From positions 1 to 29,744 of the forward strand of contig JAPLNJ010000413.1 in assembly GCA_026692885.1 (NCBI GenBank): a stretch of 29,744 nucleotides of DNA, given 5' to 3'. Of this stretch, positions 8,223 to 15,550 are shown piece after piece. The notes under the pieces are model-generated. The model saw only the letters and a program-made list of their open reading frames with translations. It did not search any database and was not told the DNA's origin. Origin of the DNA: Planctomycetota bacterium. GTDB lineage: Bacteria; Planctomycetota; Planctomycetia; Pirellulales; Pirellulaceae. The translations under genes and the position numbers were made by a program. How positions within the stretch are numbered: the first letter of the stretch is position 1; every line of letters starts with the position of its first letter.

Positions 8223-8403
8223 CCACTGCTGTGAACATGTTGACATCGTCCAAAATCTGTGAATCGCTCTGGTTACGAGGCTCTGCCTCGTAACCCACTG
8301 GACGCGAGGCTCCGCCTCGCAAGCAGGCCGGCAGAGCCGGCAATGCAGTGCGTTCCCAGGCAGAGCCTGGGAACGAGGGTTTCCAAGACGTTCACAGCAG
8401 TGG
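8223..8403. mobile_element. MITE-like element, copy 1, with 9-bp target duplication
   Basis: Terminal inverted repeats CCACTGCTGTGAACATGTT (8223-8241) and the inverse of CCACTGCTGTGAACGTCTT (8385-8403) match at 17 of 19 positions. The 9 bases before (GATTGAGGG, 8214-8222) and after (GATTGCGGG, 8404-8412) match at 8 of 9, consistent with a target-site duplication. The interior is a row of four hairpins with similar CTCTGCC or CTCCGCC loops: 8272-8294, 8304-8320, 8327-8341 and 8351-8375. No transposase is encoded. Confidence 0.8.
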
Positions 8404-8425
8404 GATTGCGGGCGGTCCAGACTTC

Positions 8426-11400
8426 TCACTTCGGCGCGTTCAGGGTGGACTCCTGCGGGGGCACCGGGAGGATGAGATTCGTCGCGTTCGCCGTGGCGAG
8501 TTTTTGGATTTCGGCGGCGGGCAAGGCTTGCCGATGGATTTGCACATCACGTAGCAGACCCTGGAAGTAGCGGCCGCTGTGATAGCCTTGGCCCAATTTG
8601 AAATTCTGCGCCGGGTTGGGCGCCACGGGGCCTTTGCCGGGACCTTCGCTCTTCAGGCTGCCATCCACGTACAGGAAGGTCTTGTCGCCGTCGCAGACCA
8701 CGGCCATGTGCTGCCACTGGTTCGCTTTCAGCGTGACGCACCCGGCACCCTGCCACTGGCGGCCATCGCCAAAACCGAAGCCGTAGGAATTCAGGTTCTT
8801 GCCGTCCTGCTGCAGGCTGACGCCGACGAACGGCTCGCCGTGATTCCCGAAGATGTCCGCATGCTCGACCTGCGTCCCCGCCGGATGGACCCAGAGCGTG
8901 ATCGAAAACGGCATCGCCAGGTCGGGGAAGAACGTGTCGCTTTCGACGAAGTCCCCCGCTCCACTGAATCGCAGCGCCAGGCCCCGGTCGCTCGACACCC
9001 ACTGCGGGCCGCCCGACGGGCCGTTGAGTGTCCCCTGATGGCCATTGCCGGAATAGTCTCGCGCCACGTCACCCTGGCCTTCGTCCAGCTTCCACCAAGC
9101 ATACAGGCCGGTGTAGTGAAACGCCTTGCAGGTATTCGGGGCCAGGGTGTGTACGCTCCGCGCGCGGTCCCGGACGTTGCTGACGGTCAGCGCGTACGGC
9201 GTGTCCTGACGCAGCCGCGAGGTCTGCAGCCGGACCGTCGTGGCGTCCGGCCCGAGCGCGGCGGACAGTACCTGGACGCCCTGGTCGATCGTGTAGTTCA
9301 CGGCCGTCTCGGCACCGGCCCGTTCGATCGGTTTGTTGAAGATTACCACGACGCGTTCCGGATCGCCGGAGGCGACATCGAGCAGCGCCGGGGGCGTCGT
9401 GTCCGGAGGCGTCGCCGTCAGCGTGGTGCTCGTCGTGTCCGCGGTGCCGTGGCGGTCCTTCACGGTCAGCTTGACGTTATAGTTGCCGGGTGCCGCAAAG
9501 GCATGCACTGCGGTCGGACCCACCGCGCTGGAACCGTCGCCAAAATCCCAGCGGTAGTCGGCGAGCTCACCGTCCAGGGCGCGTGAGTCCTGCGCCGAGA
9601 AGGCGACCTCCTGCTGCACCTCGCTGGTGTCCCACGCGGCCGAGATCACGGCGGCCAGCGCGCGGATCGGCCGGTAGGTCAGCAAGGCCGCCTGACGGCA
9701 CCGGGGAAGGGTGACCAGCAGCCCCGGCTCCATCAGCGCCCGTCCCCGACTGCGGCCCGTCACCTCGCGGTCCAGGTCTCGGATTTCGTAGACCGTCTCG
9801 GCCTCCAAGCCGCCGAGCTTCAGCCGCTGCGACGACTCCTGGCTCTGCCCGCGGCGGAAGGCTTGGAGCATCCCCTGCCCCGGCTCCGGCCGGTGGAATT
9901 GCCAAGCGATCCAGTCCTTCTCGGACAGCGTGTACGGGGTCAACGGGTAGTAGTCGCCGGAGAATTCCGCGGCCACCTGTTTCCAATCCTCGATCCGCCG
10001 CCGGAACTGAGCCCAATCCACCTTGTCCGCGCCGGCGGGATACCCGATGCCCAAGGCCGGCGTCAGGTGACTGCGCACAGCGTAGACGCTGTCGTAGAAG
10101 ACCCCGGTGCCGAAGTAGGGCACCCAGAACGACAAGCCGTAAGTGTGGCCCTGATTGCCGACCAGCATCGTGGGGTCACTCGGGTTGGCCGGAGCCTGGA
10201 AGTCGCTGCGCAGCAGCGGCACGGCGCGCCGCAAGGTCTCCAGGTCGTTGCGCCGGCCGCCGGAAGCGCAACTGTCGATCAGCATCTCCGGGTGTCGCCG
10301 CCGCAACTCGTCCCAATAGGCCAGATAGCCTTCGACGTGGCGAATCTCCGTGATCCCCTGGCGGTCCTCGGCGTCGTTGGCCCGCCAGAACCCCAGCGGG
10401 TCGATATTATGATCTTGGCGGTAGAGGTCAATGCCCTGCTCCGTCAGGAACTTGTCCACATGCTCGGTGAGCCATTGGCGGGCTTCCGGCTGGCCCAGGT
10501 TCAGCAGCCGGTCGTCACCCGTGCCCAACAGCCACTCGGGATGCTCCTCGAACAGCCAACTGCCCACGTGCGCCCGCTCCGGCTCGAACCACAGCACCAG
10601 TTTCTGGCCTTTGGAATGGGCGTAGTCCGCAACCGCCCGGATGCCTTTGGGGAACCGCTGCGGATCGGGCTCCCAAGTTCCGGTCTCCCACCAGCCTTGG
10701 CACGGATACCAGCCGGCATCCATCCACCAATAGTCCAATTTCACGCCGCCCTTGAGATACTCATCGATGTAGCCGATCTCGCTGGCTTCGGATTGGTGCA
10801 AGCCCATGCAGGCCGAGGTGAAGGGCGACGGGAGCTTGCCGCCGGGGCGAGGCAGGTTGTGCGCGATCATCCACCGCCGCCAGACGTTCTGCGAGCGGAG
10901 GCGGTCTCCCTTCCAGAATTGCAGCACCACCAGAGGCGTGCGCACCTCCTCGCCGGGCAGCAAGCGAAACTTCGTCAGCTCCTGGCCGGCCGCGACGCGC
11001 AACGACGTCGCGTCGTCGCGTTCGAAGCGCGCCGCCCACTGGCCGGGCCAACCGATCACCGCGATCATCCCACCGCCGTCATATTCAAGGTTGAAGTAGG
11101 GATAGGCGCCGTTGGTCGGCCGGCCGCCCGCGGGCGCGAAGGCCTGTTGGGATTTGGCATCCAGCCGTGTCGCGTGCGGTTCATAACTCCGCGCCGAGCA
11201 GTTGTCGCCCGTGTGATGGTGCAGGACGAACTCGGTGCCTTGCTCGCGTTCCAGCTTGACGTCCAGCGCCTGGAGACCCGTGATCAGCGGCGTGGGTTGG
11301 GCCCCCGTGTTCTTGAGATGCAGCGTCCATTCGACCGTAGGAAAGTCCCGATACTCGACGGCCTCGCAGCGTATCGCCAAGCCGGACTGAGGATCGGTCC

Positions 11401-11950
11401 AGGTCAGGCTGTGCTGCGTACGCTGGTCGTCGAGCTTCGTGGTCTGGCTGGTCCGCTGCCAGCGGGGAAGCAACTGGCCGGACGGCTTCCCGTCGCAGAC
11501 GAAGGAAAAGGGCAGCGGGTCTCCCGCACTGGCGGACAGCAGATTCTGGGCGAGCCACTCGGCCTTCTGCCCGAATTCGTCCGGCGCGCCGACGAATCGC
11601 CGGGGACCGGCCTTGGCCTGGAGCCGTTCCAGGGCTTCCTGGGGAGGCGTCGCTTGGCCCGGCACGAAGGCATTGTCGCGCCAGACGTTGCCTTGTTCGC
11701 TGCACTGGCAGAAGAACAGCGGCTGTTCGGTTCGGTACACCACGTTCTCTTCGAAGCGGTAGCCGCGGCATCCCAAGTCGGGCCGCACGCCGTCCAGGTA
11801 GATGCCGGCGGCGCTCCACGGTCCGGCCTCGCGGGGATTGGAGGGATTCCGCCGCAAGTCGTGAATCAGGTTGCCGCGGATAGCGGCGCCCCAGCCGGAC
11901 TGGGGAAACGAGACATAAATGCCCGCTCCGTCCACCGCCACCTGCATCAC
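8426..11950 (-). CDS. GH36-type alpha-galactosidase/PKD/Ig-like/LamG protein, downstream part of an amber-split gene
   Basis: 1,174 residues from a GTG at 11950, but the frame is continuous back to the amber codon at 12077-12079 and beyond that to the beta-helix gene, so this is the second half of one interrupted gene. Residues 1-95 finish a beta-helix. Residues ~140-760 are a clan-D GH36 catalytic unit: GGVKLDYWWMDAGWYPC, then IDLYRQDHNIDP with nucleophile Asp513, and CASGGRRNDL...LLRSDF with acid/base Asp583. Residues ~765-845 are a PKD domain (YRWDFGDGS). Residues ~851-940 are an Ig-like domain (VVVIFNKPIERAGAE). Residues ~948-1155 are a LamG-type sandwich (YAWWKLDEGQG). Expected activity is release of alpha-galactose or a related alpha-sugar, with PKD and LamG serving attachment. 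Without the upstream half it lacks a signal peptide. Catalytic residues are all present. Confidence 0.85.
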   Translation of the reverse strand: MMQVAVDGAGIYVSFPQSGWGAAIRGNLIHDLRRNPSNPREAGPWSAAGIYLDGVRPDLGCRGYRFEENVVYRTEQPLFFCQCSEQGNVWRDNAFVPGQATPPQEALERLQAKAGPRRFVGAPDEFGQKAEWLAQNLLSASAGDPLPFSFVCDGKPSGQLLPRWQRTSQTTKLDDQRTQHSLTWTDPQSGLAIRCEAVEYRDFPTVEWTLHLKNTGAQPTPLITGLQALDVKLEREQGTEFVLHHHTGDNCSARSYEPHATRLDAKSQQAFAPAGGRPTNGAYPYFNLEYDGGGMIAVIGWPGQWAARFERDDATSLRVAAGQELTKFRLLPGEEVRTPLVVLQFWKGDRLRSQNVWRRWMIAHNLPRPGGKLPSPFTSACMGLHQSEASEIGYIDEYLKGGVKLDYWWMDAGWYPCQGWWETGTWEPDPQRFPKGIRAVADYAHSKGQKLVLWFEPERAHVGSWLFEEHPEWLLGTGDDRLLNLGQPEARQWLTEHVDKFLTEQGIDLYRQDHNIDPLGFWRANDAEDRQGITEIRHVEGYLAYWDELRRRHPEMLIDSCASGGRRNDLETLRRAVPLLRSDFQAPANPSDPTMLVGNQGHTYGLSFWVPYFGTGVFYDSVYAVRSHLTPALGIGYPAGADKVDWAQFRRRIEDWKQVAAEFSGDYYPLTPYTLSEKDWIAWQFHRPEPGQGMLQAFRRGQSQESSQRLKLGGLEAETVYEIRDLDREVTGRSRGRALMEPGLLVTLPRCRQAALLTYRPIRALAAVISAAWDTSEVQQEVAFSAQDSRALDGELADYRWDFGDGSSAVGPTAVHAFAAPGNYNVKLTVKDRHGTADTTSTTLTATPPDTTPPALLDVASGDPERVVVIFNKPIERAGAETAVNYTIDQGVQVLSAALGPDATTVRLQTSRLRQDTPYALTVSNVRDRARSVHTLAPNTCKAFHYTGLYAWWKLDEGQGDVARDYSGNGHQGTLNGPSGGPQWVSSDRGLALRFSGAGDFVESDTFFPDLAMPFSITLWVHPAGTQVEHADIFGNHGEPFVGVSLQQDGKNLNSYGFGFGDGRQWQGAGCVTLKANQWQHMAVVCDGDKTFLYVDGSLKSEGPGKGPVAPNPAQNFKLGQGYHSGRYFQGLLRDVQIHRQALPAAEIQKLATANATNLILPVPPQESTLNAPK

Positions 11951-12076
11951 GTCGTGGATATGGTTGTACTGGACGATGTTGTTCCGAGCGAACGGCGGCA
12001 GCGGTGCTTCATCCCCGCTGACTACGATCCCGGAGTAGGCGATGTCGTGGATCAGATTGTGCGCGACGACCGCCTC

Positions 12077-12079
12077 CTA
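12077..12079 (-). other. In-frame amber (TAG) codon splitting one open frame
   Basis: On the minus strand the codons read ATG-GGC-CTG-ACC-TAG-GAG-GCG-GTC. The frame is open on both sides, from 13471 to 12080 and from 12076 to 8426. Beta-helix sequence continues without a gap after it (EAVVAHNLIHDIAYSGIVVS). One base change from a Tyr codon (TAC or TAT) would create this stop. Confidence 0.85.
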
Positions 12080-13471
12080 GGTCAGGCCCATGAAAATGCC
12101 AATCGCGCCGAAGTAATCCAGGCCGCAGTCGTGAACGTGGTTGTTGACGATGCGATAGCCCCGGTGTTCGTCCGGCGCCAACGGGTCGGCCCACTTCCAG
12201 GTATCGCGGTTGTGGATCCCGCCTGCGGTGATGCCTCCGCCGCCCAGGTCGCAGATCTCAGTGCCTTCGATCACATTCTGTGTGCAGCCCCGGAGCAGGC
12301 TGAGGCCGATCCCGCCCGCGTGCTCAATCGCTCCGCCCGAAAAGCTGCAGTTACGGGCATAGGTGAGTCGGACCGCGGCCTCGATCCACATGAACTTCTT
12401 CGCCGGTTCCGGGGTCGTCTGCTCCAGCATCTGCAGGCACCCGAACATGGCGGCGAATCCGTAGGGCGGGAGCGGCCAGTCGACGTGCGAGACGCGGAGC
12501 CCCTCGAAATGGAGATTGCGCACGGGACGCTCCGGCGTGCCTTGGACAGCCAGGAGCGTCTTCTGAACCACGGGCGCGACCACCTCCGCTTGAGCCAAGT
12601 CCTCGCCTTCCCGCGGCCAGTAGGAGAGCACACCGGTCGTGCGGTCCAGATACCATTCGCCCGGCTGGTCCAGCATCTCCCGAGCGTTCTCGAAGTAGCA
12701 CGCATACGGACCTGCAGGGAAGCTGACGTTGTATTCCGTCGGCAGACCATGCGGCCACATGTGCGGTGGCGGCAGCGTGAAGGTGTTATTGGCTTCGTTC
12801 ACGCTGCCCAGTCGCTTGCGCGTCCCGTCGTTGTTGTTGATCCAAGTCACCTCGACGTCCGACACGTTCCGCCACGCGCGAATCGGGTGATCCACACCCA
12901 CGGTGATCGGGGCATCGTTGGCGTCGCTGTTCTTTCCCGGCCGCAGTCGCCACCACTCGCCGGCATTCGGCGTCCGTGCGCGAGTGGCCCGTCGGCCATT
13001 CACAAACAACTGCCGGAAGTACCACTTACCGGCCTTCACGTCCGGCAGATCGGTGGTCCAGATCTCCCCCTCTCCTTTCTTCCACCCAGAGATCTTTCGC
13101 CCGCCGCTGAGGACTACCTGTTCGCCCGGGTACGCGGCATAGGTGATGGAGTGCTTCTCGCTTCCCGAGTCCGGCGGCCCGAAGTCGAGCGTCGTAGCCT
13201 GCTCGTAGATACCGCCGCGAATCAGGACACGGACGTTCTGCGTAAGTCCGGCGGCCACCTTTTCGCGAACGACATCGCGCGCCTTCGCCAGAGTCGCCAG
13301 CGGCTCATCCGCGCTGCCGCGGTTGGAATCCTTTCCGCCGGGAGCAACGTACAGATCGGCGACCGTCGCCGGCGCCTGCGGCAGCGCGCTCAGTTCGCTG
13401 GCCATCGTCGCCCGGGACCACTCGGACGCACCCACCACTAAGGCAACCGCAAGCAGGCAAGCCTTTTCCAT
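12077..13471 (-). CDS. Secreted right-handed parallel beta-helix protein, upstream part of an amber-split gene
   Basis: 464 residues from the ATG at 13471, chosen because it begins a signal peptide (MEKACLLAVALVVGASEWSRA); an in-frame ATG at 13552 would add an unlikely 27-residue extension. The N-terminus has the DUF1565-like opening of planctomycete beta-helix proteins (DLYVAPGGKDSNRGSADEPL). It continues with RVLIRGGIYEQATTLDFG, VVLSGGRKISGW and many right-handed parallel coils (NLHFEGLRVSHVDW; CSFSGGAIEHAGGIGLSLL; GYRIVNNHVHDCGLDYFGAI). It stops at the amber codon 12077-12079 in the middle of a coil, so as translated it would be an incomplete helix. Beta-helix domains of this kind bind or cleave polysaccharides. 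Read through, the full protein would be about 1,680 residues joining a beta-helix to GH36. Confidence 0.85.
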   Translation of the reverse strand: MEKACLLAVALVVGASEWSRATMASELSALPQAPATVADLYVAPGGKDSNRGSADEPLATLAKARDVVREKVAAGLTQNVRVLIRGGIYEQATTLDFGPPDSGSEKHSITYAAYPGEQVVLSGGRKISGWKKGEGEIWTTDLPDVKAGKWYFRQLFVNGRRATRARTPNAGEWWRLRPGKNSDANDAPITVGVDHPIRAWRNVSDVEVTWINNNDGTRKRLGSVNEANNTFTLPPPHMWPHGLPTEYNVSFPAGPYACYFENAREMLDQPGEWYLDRTTGVLSYWPREGEDLAQAEVVAPVVQKTLLAVQGTPERPVRNLHFEGLRVSHVDWPLPPYGFAAMFGCLQMLEQTTPEPAKKFMWIEAAVRLTYARNCSFSGGAIEHAGGIGLSLLRGCTQNVIEGTEICDLGGGGITAGGIHNRDTWKWADPLAPDEHRGYRIVNNHVHDCGLDYFGAIGIFMGLT

Positions 13472-13674
13472 GACCAGGAGCCTTTCCCAGAAGAACAAGA
13501 CCAGAACATGGGATCCAGTAGCTTGCTTCTGGGTTTGCCGTGACAGGGCCATCGTGAAGTGCTCGCTTTCCTAATTCTGCGGCCGGGCCTGCGCCATTCT
13601 CGGGCGGGTCCGGCTGCATATTACTCCTTCACAAGTCGCGGCAGCCTACCGCAGAATTGGGGGCGAGTCAATCA

Positions 13675-13706
13675 TGTCGGGCCAAGTCCCTGTCGGGCCA
13701 AGTCCC
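13675..13706. repeat. Perfect 16-bp tandem duplication
   Basis: TGTCGGGCCAAGTCCC occurs twice head to tail (13675-13690 and 13691-13706). It lies about 200 bases upstream of the beta-helix gene start and may be only a slippage product. Confidence 0.7.
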
Positions 13707-13754
13707 CGAGGGTTGGGGCGTATTGTTTCCAAGCCATGCAACTGGAAGCGGCAC

Positions 13755-13847
13755 TAGCTCGGATGGCAAAGCCGGGGCACGGATGAGCAGCGAGGTGTCG
13801 GACAATTCGTGAAGATCCTGGGGTCTTCATCCGTGCCTCGGCTTTGG
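13755..13847. repeat. 'GGATGGCAAAGCCGGGGCACGG' palindromic repeat, copy 1
   Basis: Arms CAAAGCCGGGGCACGGATGA (13767-13786) and TCATCCGTGCCTCGGCTTTG (13827-13846) are inverse with one mismatch. The same family recurs at 18512-18667. The stretch 13553-13941 holds only this repeat, the 16-bp tandem and the putative promoter of the beta-helix gene. Confidence 0.7.
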
Positions 13848-13941
13848 TCGCGGGCGAAAGGGAGTTCGTGACCGCGGACATTCGCCAGCTGCAGAAGTAG
13901 TCTTGCAAAATGATGGGGGGCAGAATGATAGGAGGAGAATT

Positions 13942-14258
13942 GTGCCGATTGAGACTGAAGGTGGACCGTTGCGCGCGTTCTCGCAAAATGAATTCTACGA
14001 GCTGGATCATGCTGTTATGGGGTCACATTTCAGATCCACAACCAGTTCGGCCGCTTGCTGGACGAGTTGCTTTACAAGCGGGAGATTGCCGCGCGATGTG
14101 CCGCGACAGGGATTCCCTGCGAACGCGAACTACGGATCTGGGCAAAGCACGGTTCGTTCACCAAGGAATATGCCATCGATCTGGTGTTCTCGCACGGCGT
14201 CATCTACGAGGCCTTCTCCAGTCGTTTCAGGAATTCACGAACCTCCTTTTCGTCGTGA
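13942..14258 (+). pseudogene. Frameshifted, truncated GxxExxY-family gene
   Basis: An excellent ribosome site (AGGAGGAG) precedes a GTG at 13942. The first frame reads MPIETEGGPLRAFSQNEFYE then LDHAVMGSHF, matching the start of GxxExxY (PF13366-type) proteins. At about 14025 the homology jumps to the next frame: FQIHNQFGRLLDELLYKREI, AARCAATGIPCERELRIWAK and HGSFTKEYAIDLVFSHGVIY. A single-base indel near 14025 would explain this. After VIYEA the usual C-terminal half of the family (the 'HxxQxLNYL' region) is absent, so there is also a 3' deletion. GxxExxY proteins are small nuclease-fold-like proteins of unknown role, often near mobile DNA. Confidence 0.65.
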
Positions 14259-14322
14259 TATCGAGAACCACTACATTGGTTTAGACGTTCAGGAACCGTG
14301 CGGTAGGAGGTTCCTCATCCCT

Positions 14323-15273
14323 TCATCGCGGGTTCGCGCCCGGCGGCACCTTTTCCAAGCCGCGGACGATCCAATCTTGCGCCTCCTGCCACATGGCCGC
14401 GGTGACCCCGTGTCCGGCCTCTGGGAACGGCACGAAACGTAAACGCCCCGGGTCTTCTCGGTAGAGCGGCTTGAGGTCCGCTACGAAGCGGCTTACCGAC
14501 TCGATGTCGATGTACTCGTCGCGACCACCGTTGATGAGGCCTAGCACCTTGGGTGGGATCTGGTCGAAGCGGGGCTTGGGGTCAATCGAATTGACCAACT
14601 CGCGGAGGCGGGGACCGTAGGACGCCTTCCGGGCTTCCTGCTCCGGGCCCGGTGGGAGCTTCGTCACATCCCACCAGAAATCGGCCGCGCCCACAATGCT
14701 CGCCACGACGCGGATCCGGGGCTCCCGCCAAGCGAGGACCATGGCCGTGCTGGAGCCCATGGACACCCCGGTCACGGCGACCCGAGCAGCATCCACATCG
14801 GGCCGGCGGGCCAATGCGTCCAGGAGGACCGGGACGTCCTTCGCGGTTTGGGCGATGGACACCTGATGGACCCAGATGCTGTACTCGCCGCCCAGGGAGG
14901 CGATGTTGTCGCCGTGGAAGATGCCGGCGATGGACCGCTCGCCGTGCAGATGAGCGTCGATCGTGACGGCGAAGATGCCCCGAGTGGCCAGATCGCGGCA
15001 CCACGACTCCAGGTTCTCCTTGGCTCCGCGGAAACAATGGAGGCACAGCGCCACCGGGAACGGGCCGCCCGAAGCCGGATGGATGGCGATCGCCGGCACG
15101 GCCTCATCGGGATCGAAGCCGGGCAGTCGGAGTCGCTCGCGGACCAGCCCGCCGGGCAGCTCCGTGCGCTCGAGAATCTGCATCTCCAGGGGAGCAGCAG
15201 CGGCTGCCGTAGCGGGAACAAAAGTCACCAGGCAGCTCAGCAGAATCAGCATCCTCCACGAGATCGTCGGCAT
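14323..15273 (-). CDS. Secreted alpha/beta-hydrolase (esterase/dienelactone-hydrolase-like)
   Basis: 316 residues from the ATG at 15273, which follows a strong ribosome site (GGGAGGATACGCC) and opens a signal peptide (MPTISWRMLILLSCLVTF...). The catalytic triad is visible: nucleophile Ser171 in GVSMGSS, acid Asp252 in GGRDEY and His288 in EAGHGV. The oxyanion region is LCLHCFRGAKENLE. The layout fits the acetyl-xylan-esterase / dienelactone-hydrolase branch of alpha/beta-hydrolases, which in planctomycetes are often annotated as acetyl esterases. A role in removing acyl groups from polysaccharide is inferred from the neighbours. It lies downstream of the GH99-like gene on the same strand, 280 bases apart, with a MITE remnant between them. 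Confidence 0.85.
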   Translation of the reverse strand: MPTISWRMLILLSCLVTFVPATAAAAAPLEMQILERTELPGGLVRERLRLPGFDPDEAVPAIAIHPASGGPFPVALCLHCFRGAKENLESWCRDLATRGIFAVTIDAHLHGERSIAGIFHGDNIASLGGEYSIWVHQVSIAQTAKDVPVLLDALARRPDVDAARVAVTGVSMGSSTAMVLAWREPRIRVVASIVGAADFWWDVTKLPPGPEQEARKASYGPRLRELVNSIDPKPRFDQIPPKVLGLINGGRDEYIDIESVSRFVADLKPLYREDPGRLRFVPFPEAGHGVTAAMWQEAQDWIVRGLEKVPPGANPR

Positions 15274-15431
15274 GGCGTATCCTCCCGAGAATTCGGCGCG
15301 GAGCCGAAACGATGTTGCGCACAGACTCCAGCAAGAGTTCACTGTGTGCAGCAGGGGTTGTCAAGGTGGGAAGCGAATGCTTTCGCGTCGAGCTGTACCG
15401 ATCGGCGGCACGAATCTATGGCACCGAAGAG

Positions 15432-15525
15432 GCACTGCTGTGAACATCTTGGGGACCCTCGTTCCTAGGCTCTGCCTGGGAACGCACTGCCTTGCCGGCT
15501 CTGCCGGCCTGCTTTCGAGGCGGAG
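15432..15525. mobile_element. MITE-like element, truncated copy
   Basis: It begins with the same terminal repeat (GCACTGCTGTGAACATCTT, 15432-15450). It continues with the interior hairpin of copy 1 in inverse orientation: CTCGTTCCTAGGCTCTGCCT, GGGAACGCACTGC, then TTGCCGGCTCTGCCGGCCTG. The match fades at about 15525 and the opposite terminal repeat is absent, so this copy is one-ended. It lies directly beyond the stop of the GH99-like gene. Confidence 0.75.
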
Positions 15526-15550
15526 GAATGATGGGCGAGTTGCTAGTCTG

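Noticed and set aside
8272..8375. A row of regularly spaced hairpins considered as a CRISPR array
   Set aside because: The units differ in length and sequence, there are no constant repeats with unique spacers, and no cas genes are present. They are the interior of a MITE-like element.
12077..12079. Pyrrolysine or selenocysteine insertion at the in-frame stop
   Set aside because: The codon is TAG, not TGA, and no pyl genes are in the window; a beta-helix coil has no reason to need such a residue. A nonsense mutation or error is simpler.
9863..13441. A plus-strand open frame of about 1,190 codons opposite the beta-helix/GH36 gene
   Set aside because: Its residues are typical of antisense reading of GC-rich DNA (Arg, Val, Gly and Gln rich) with no motif, while the minus strand shows clear GH36 and beta-helix motifs.
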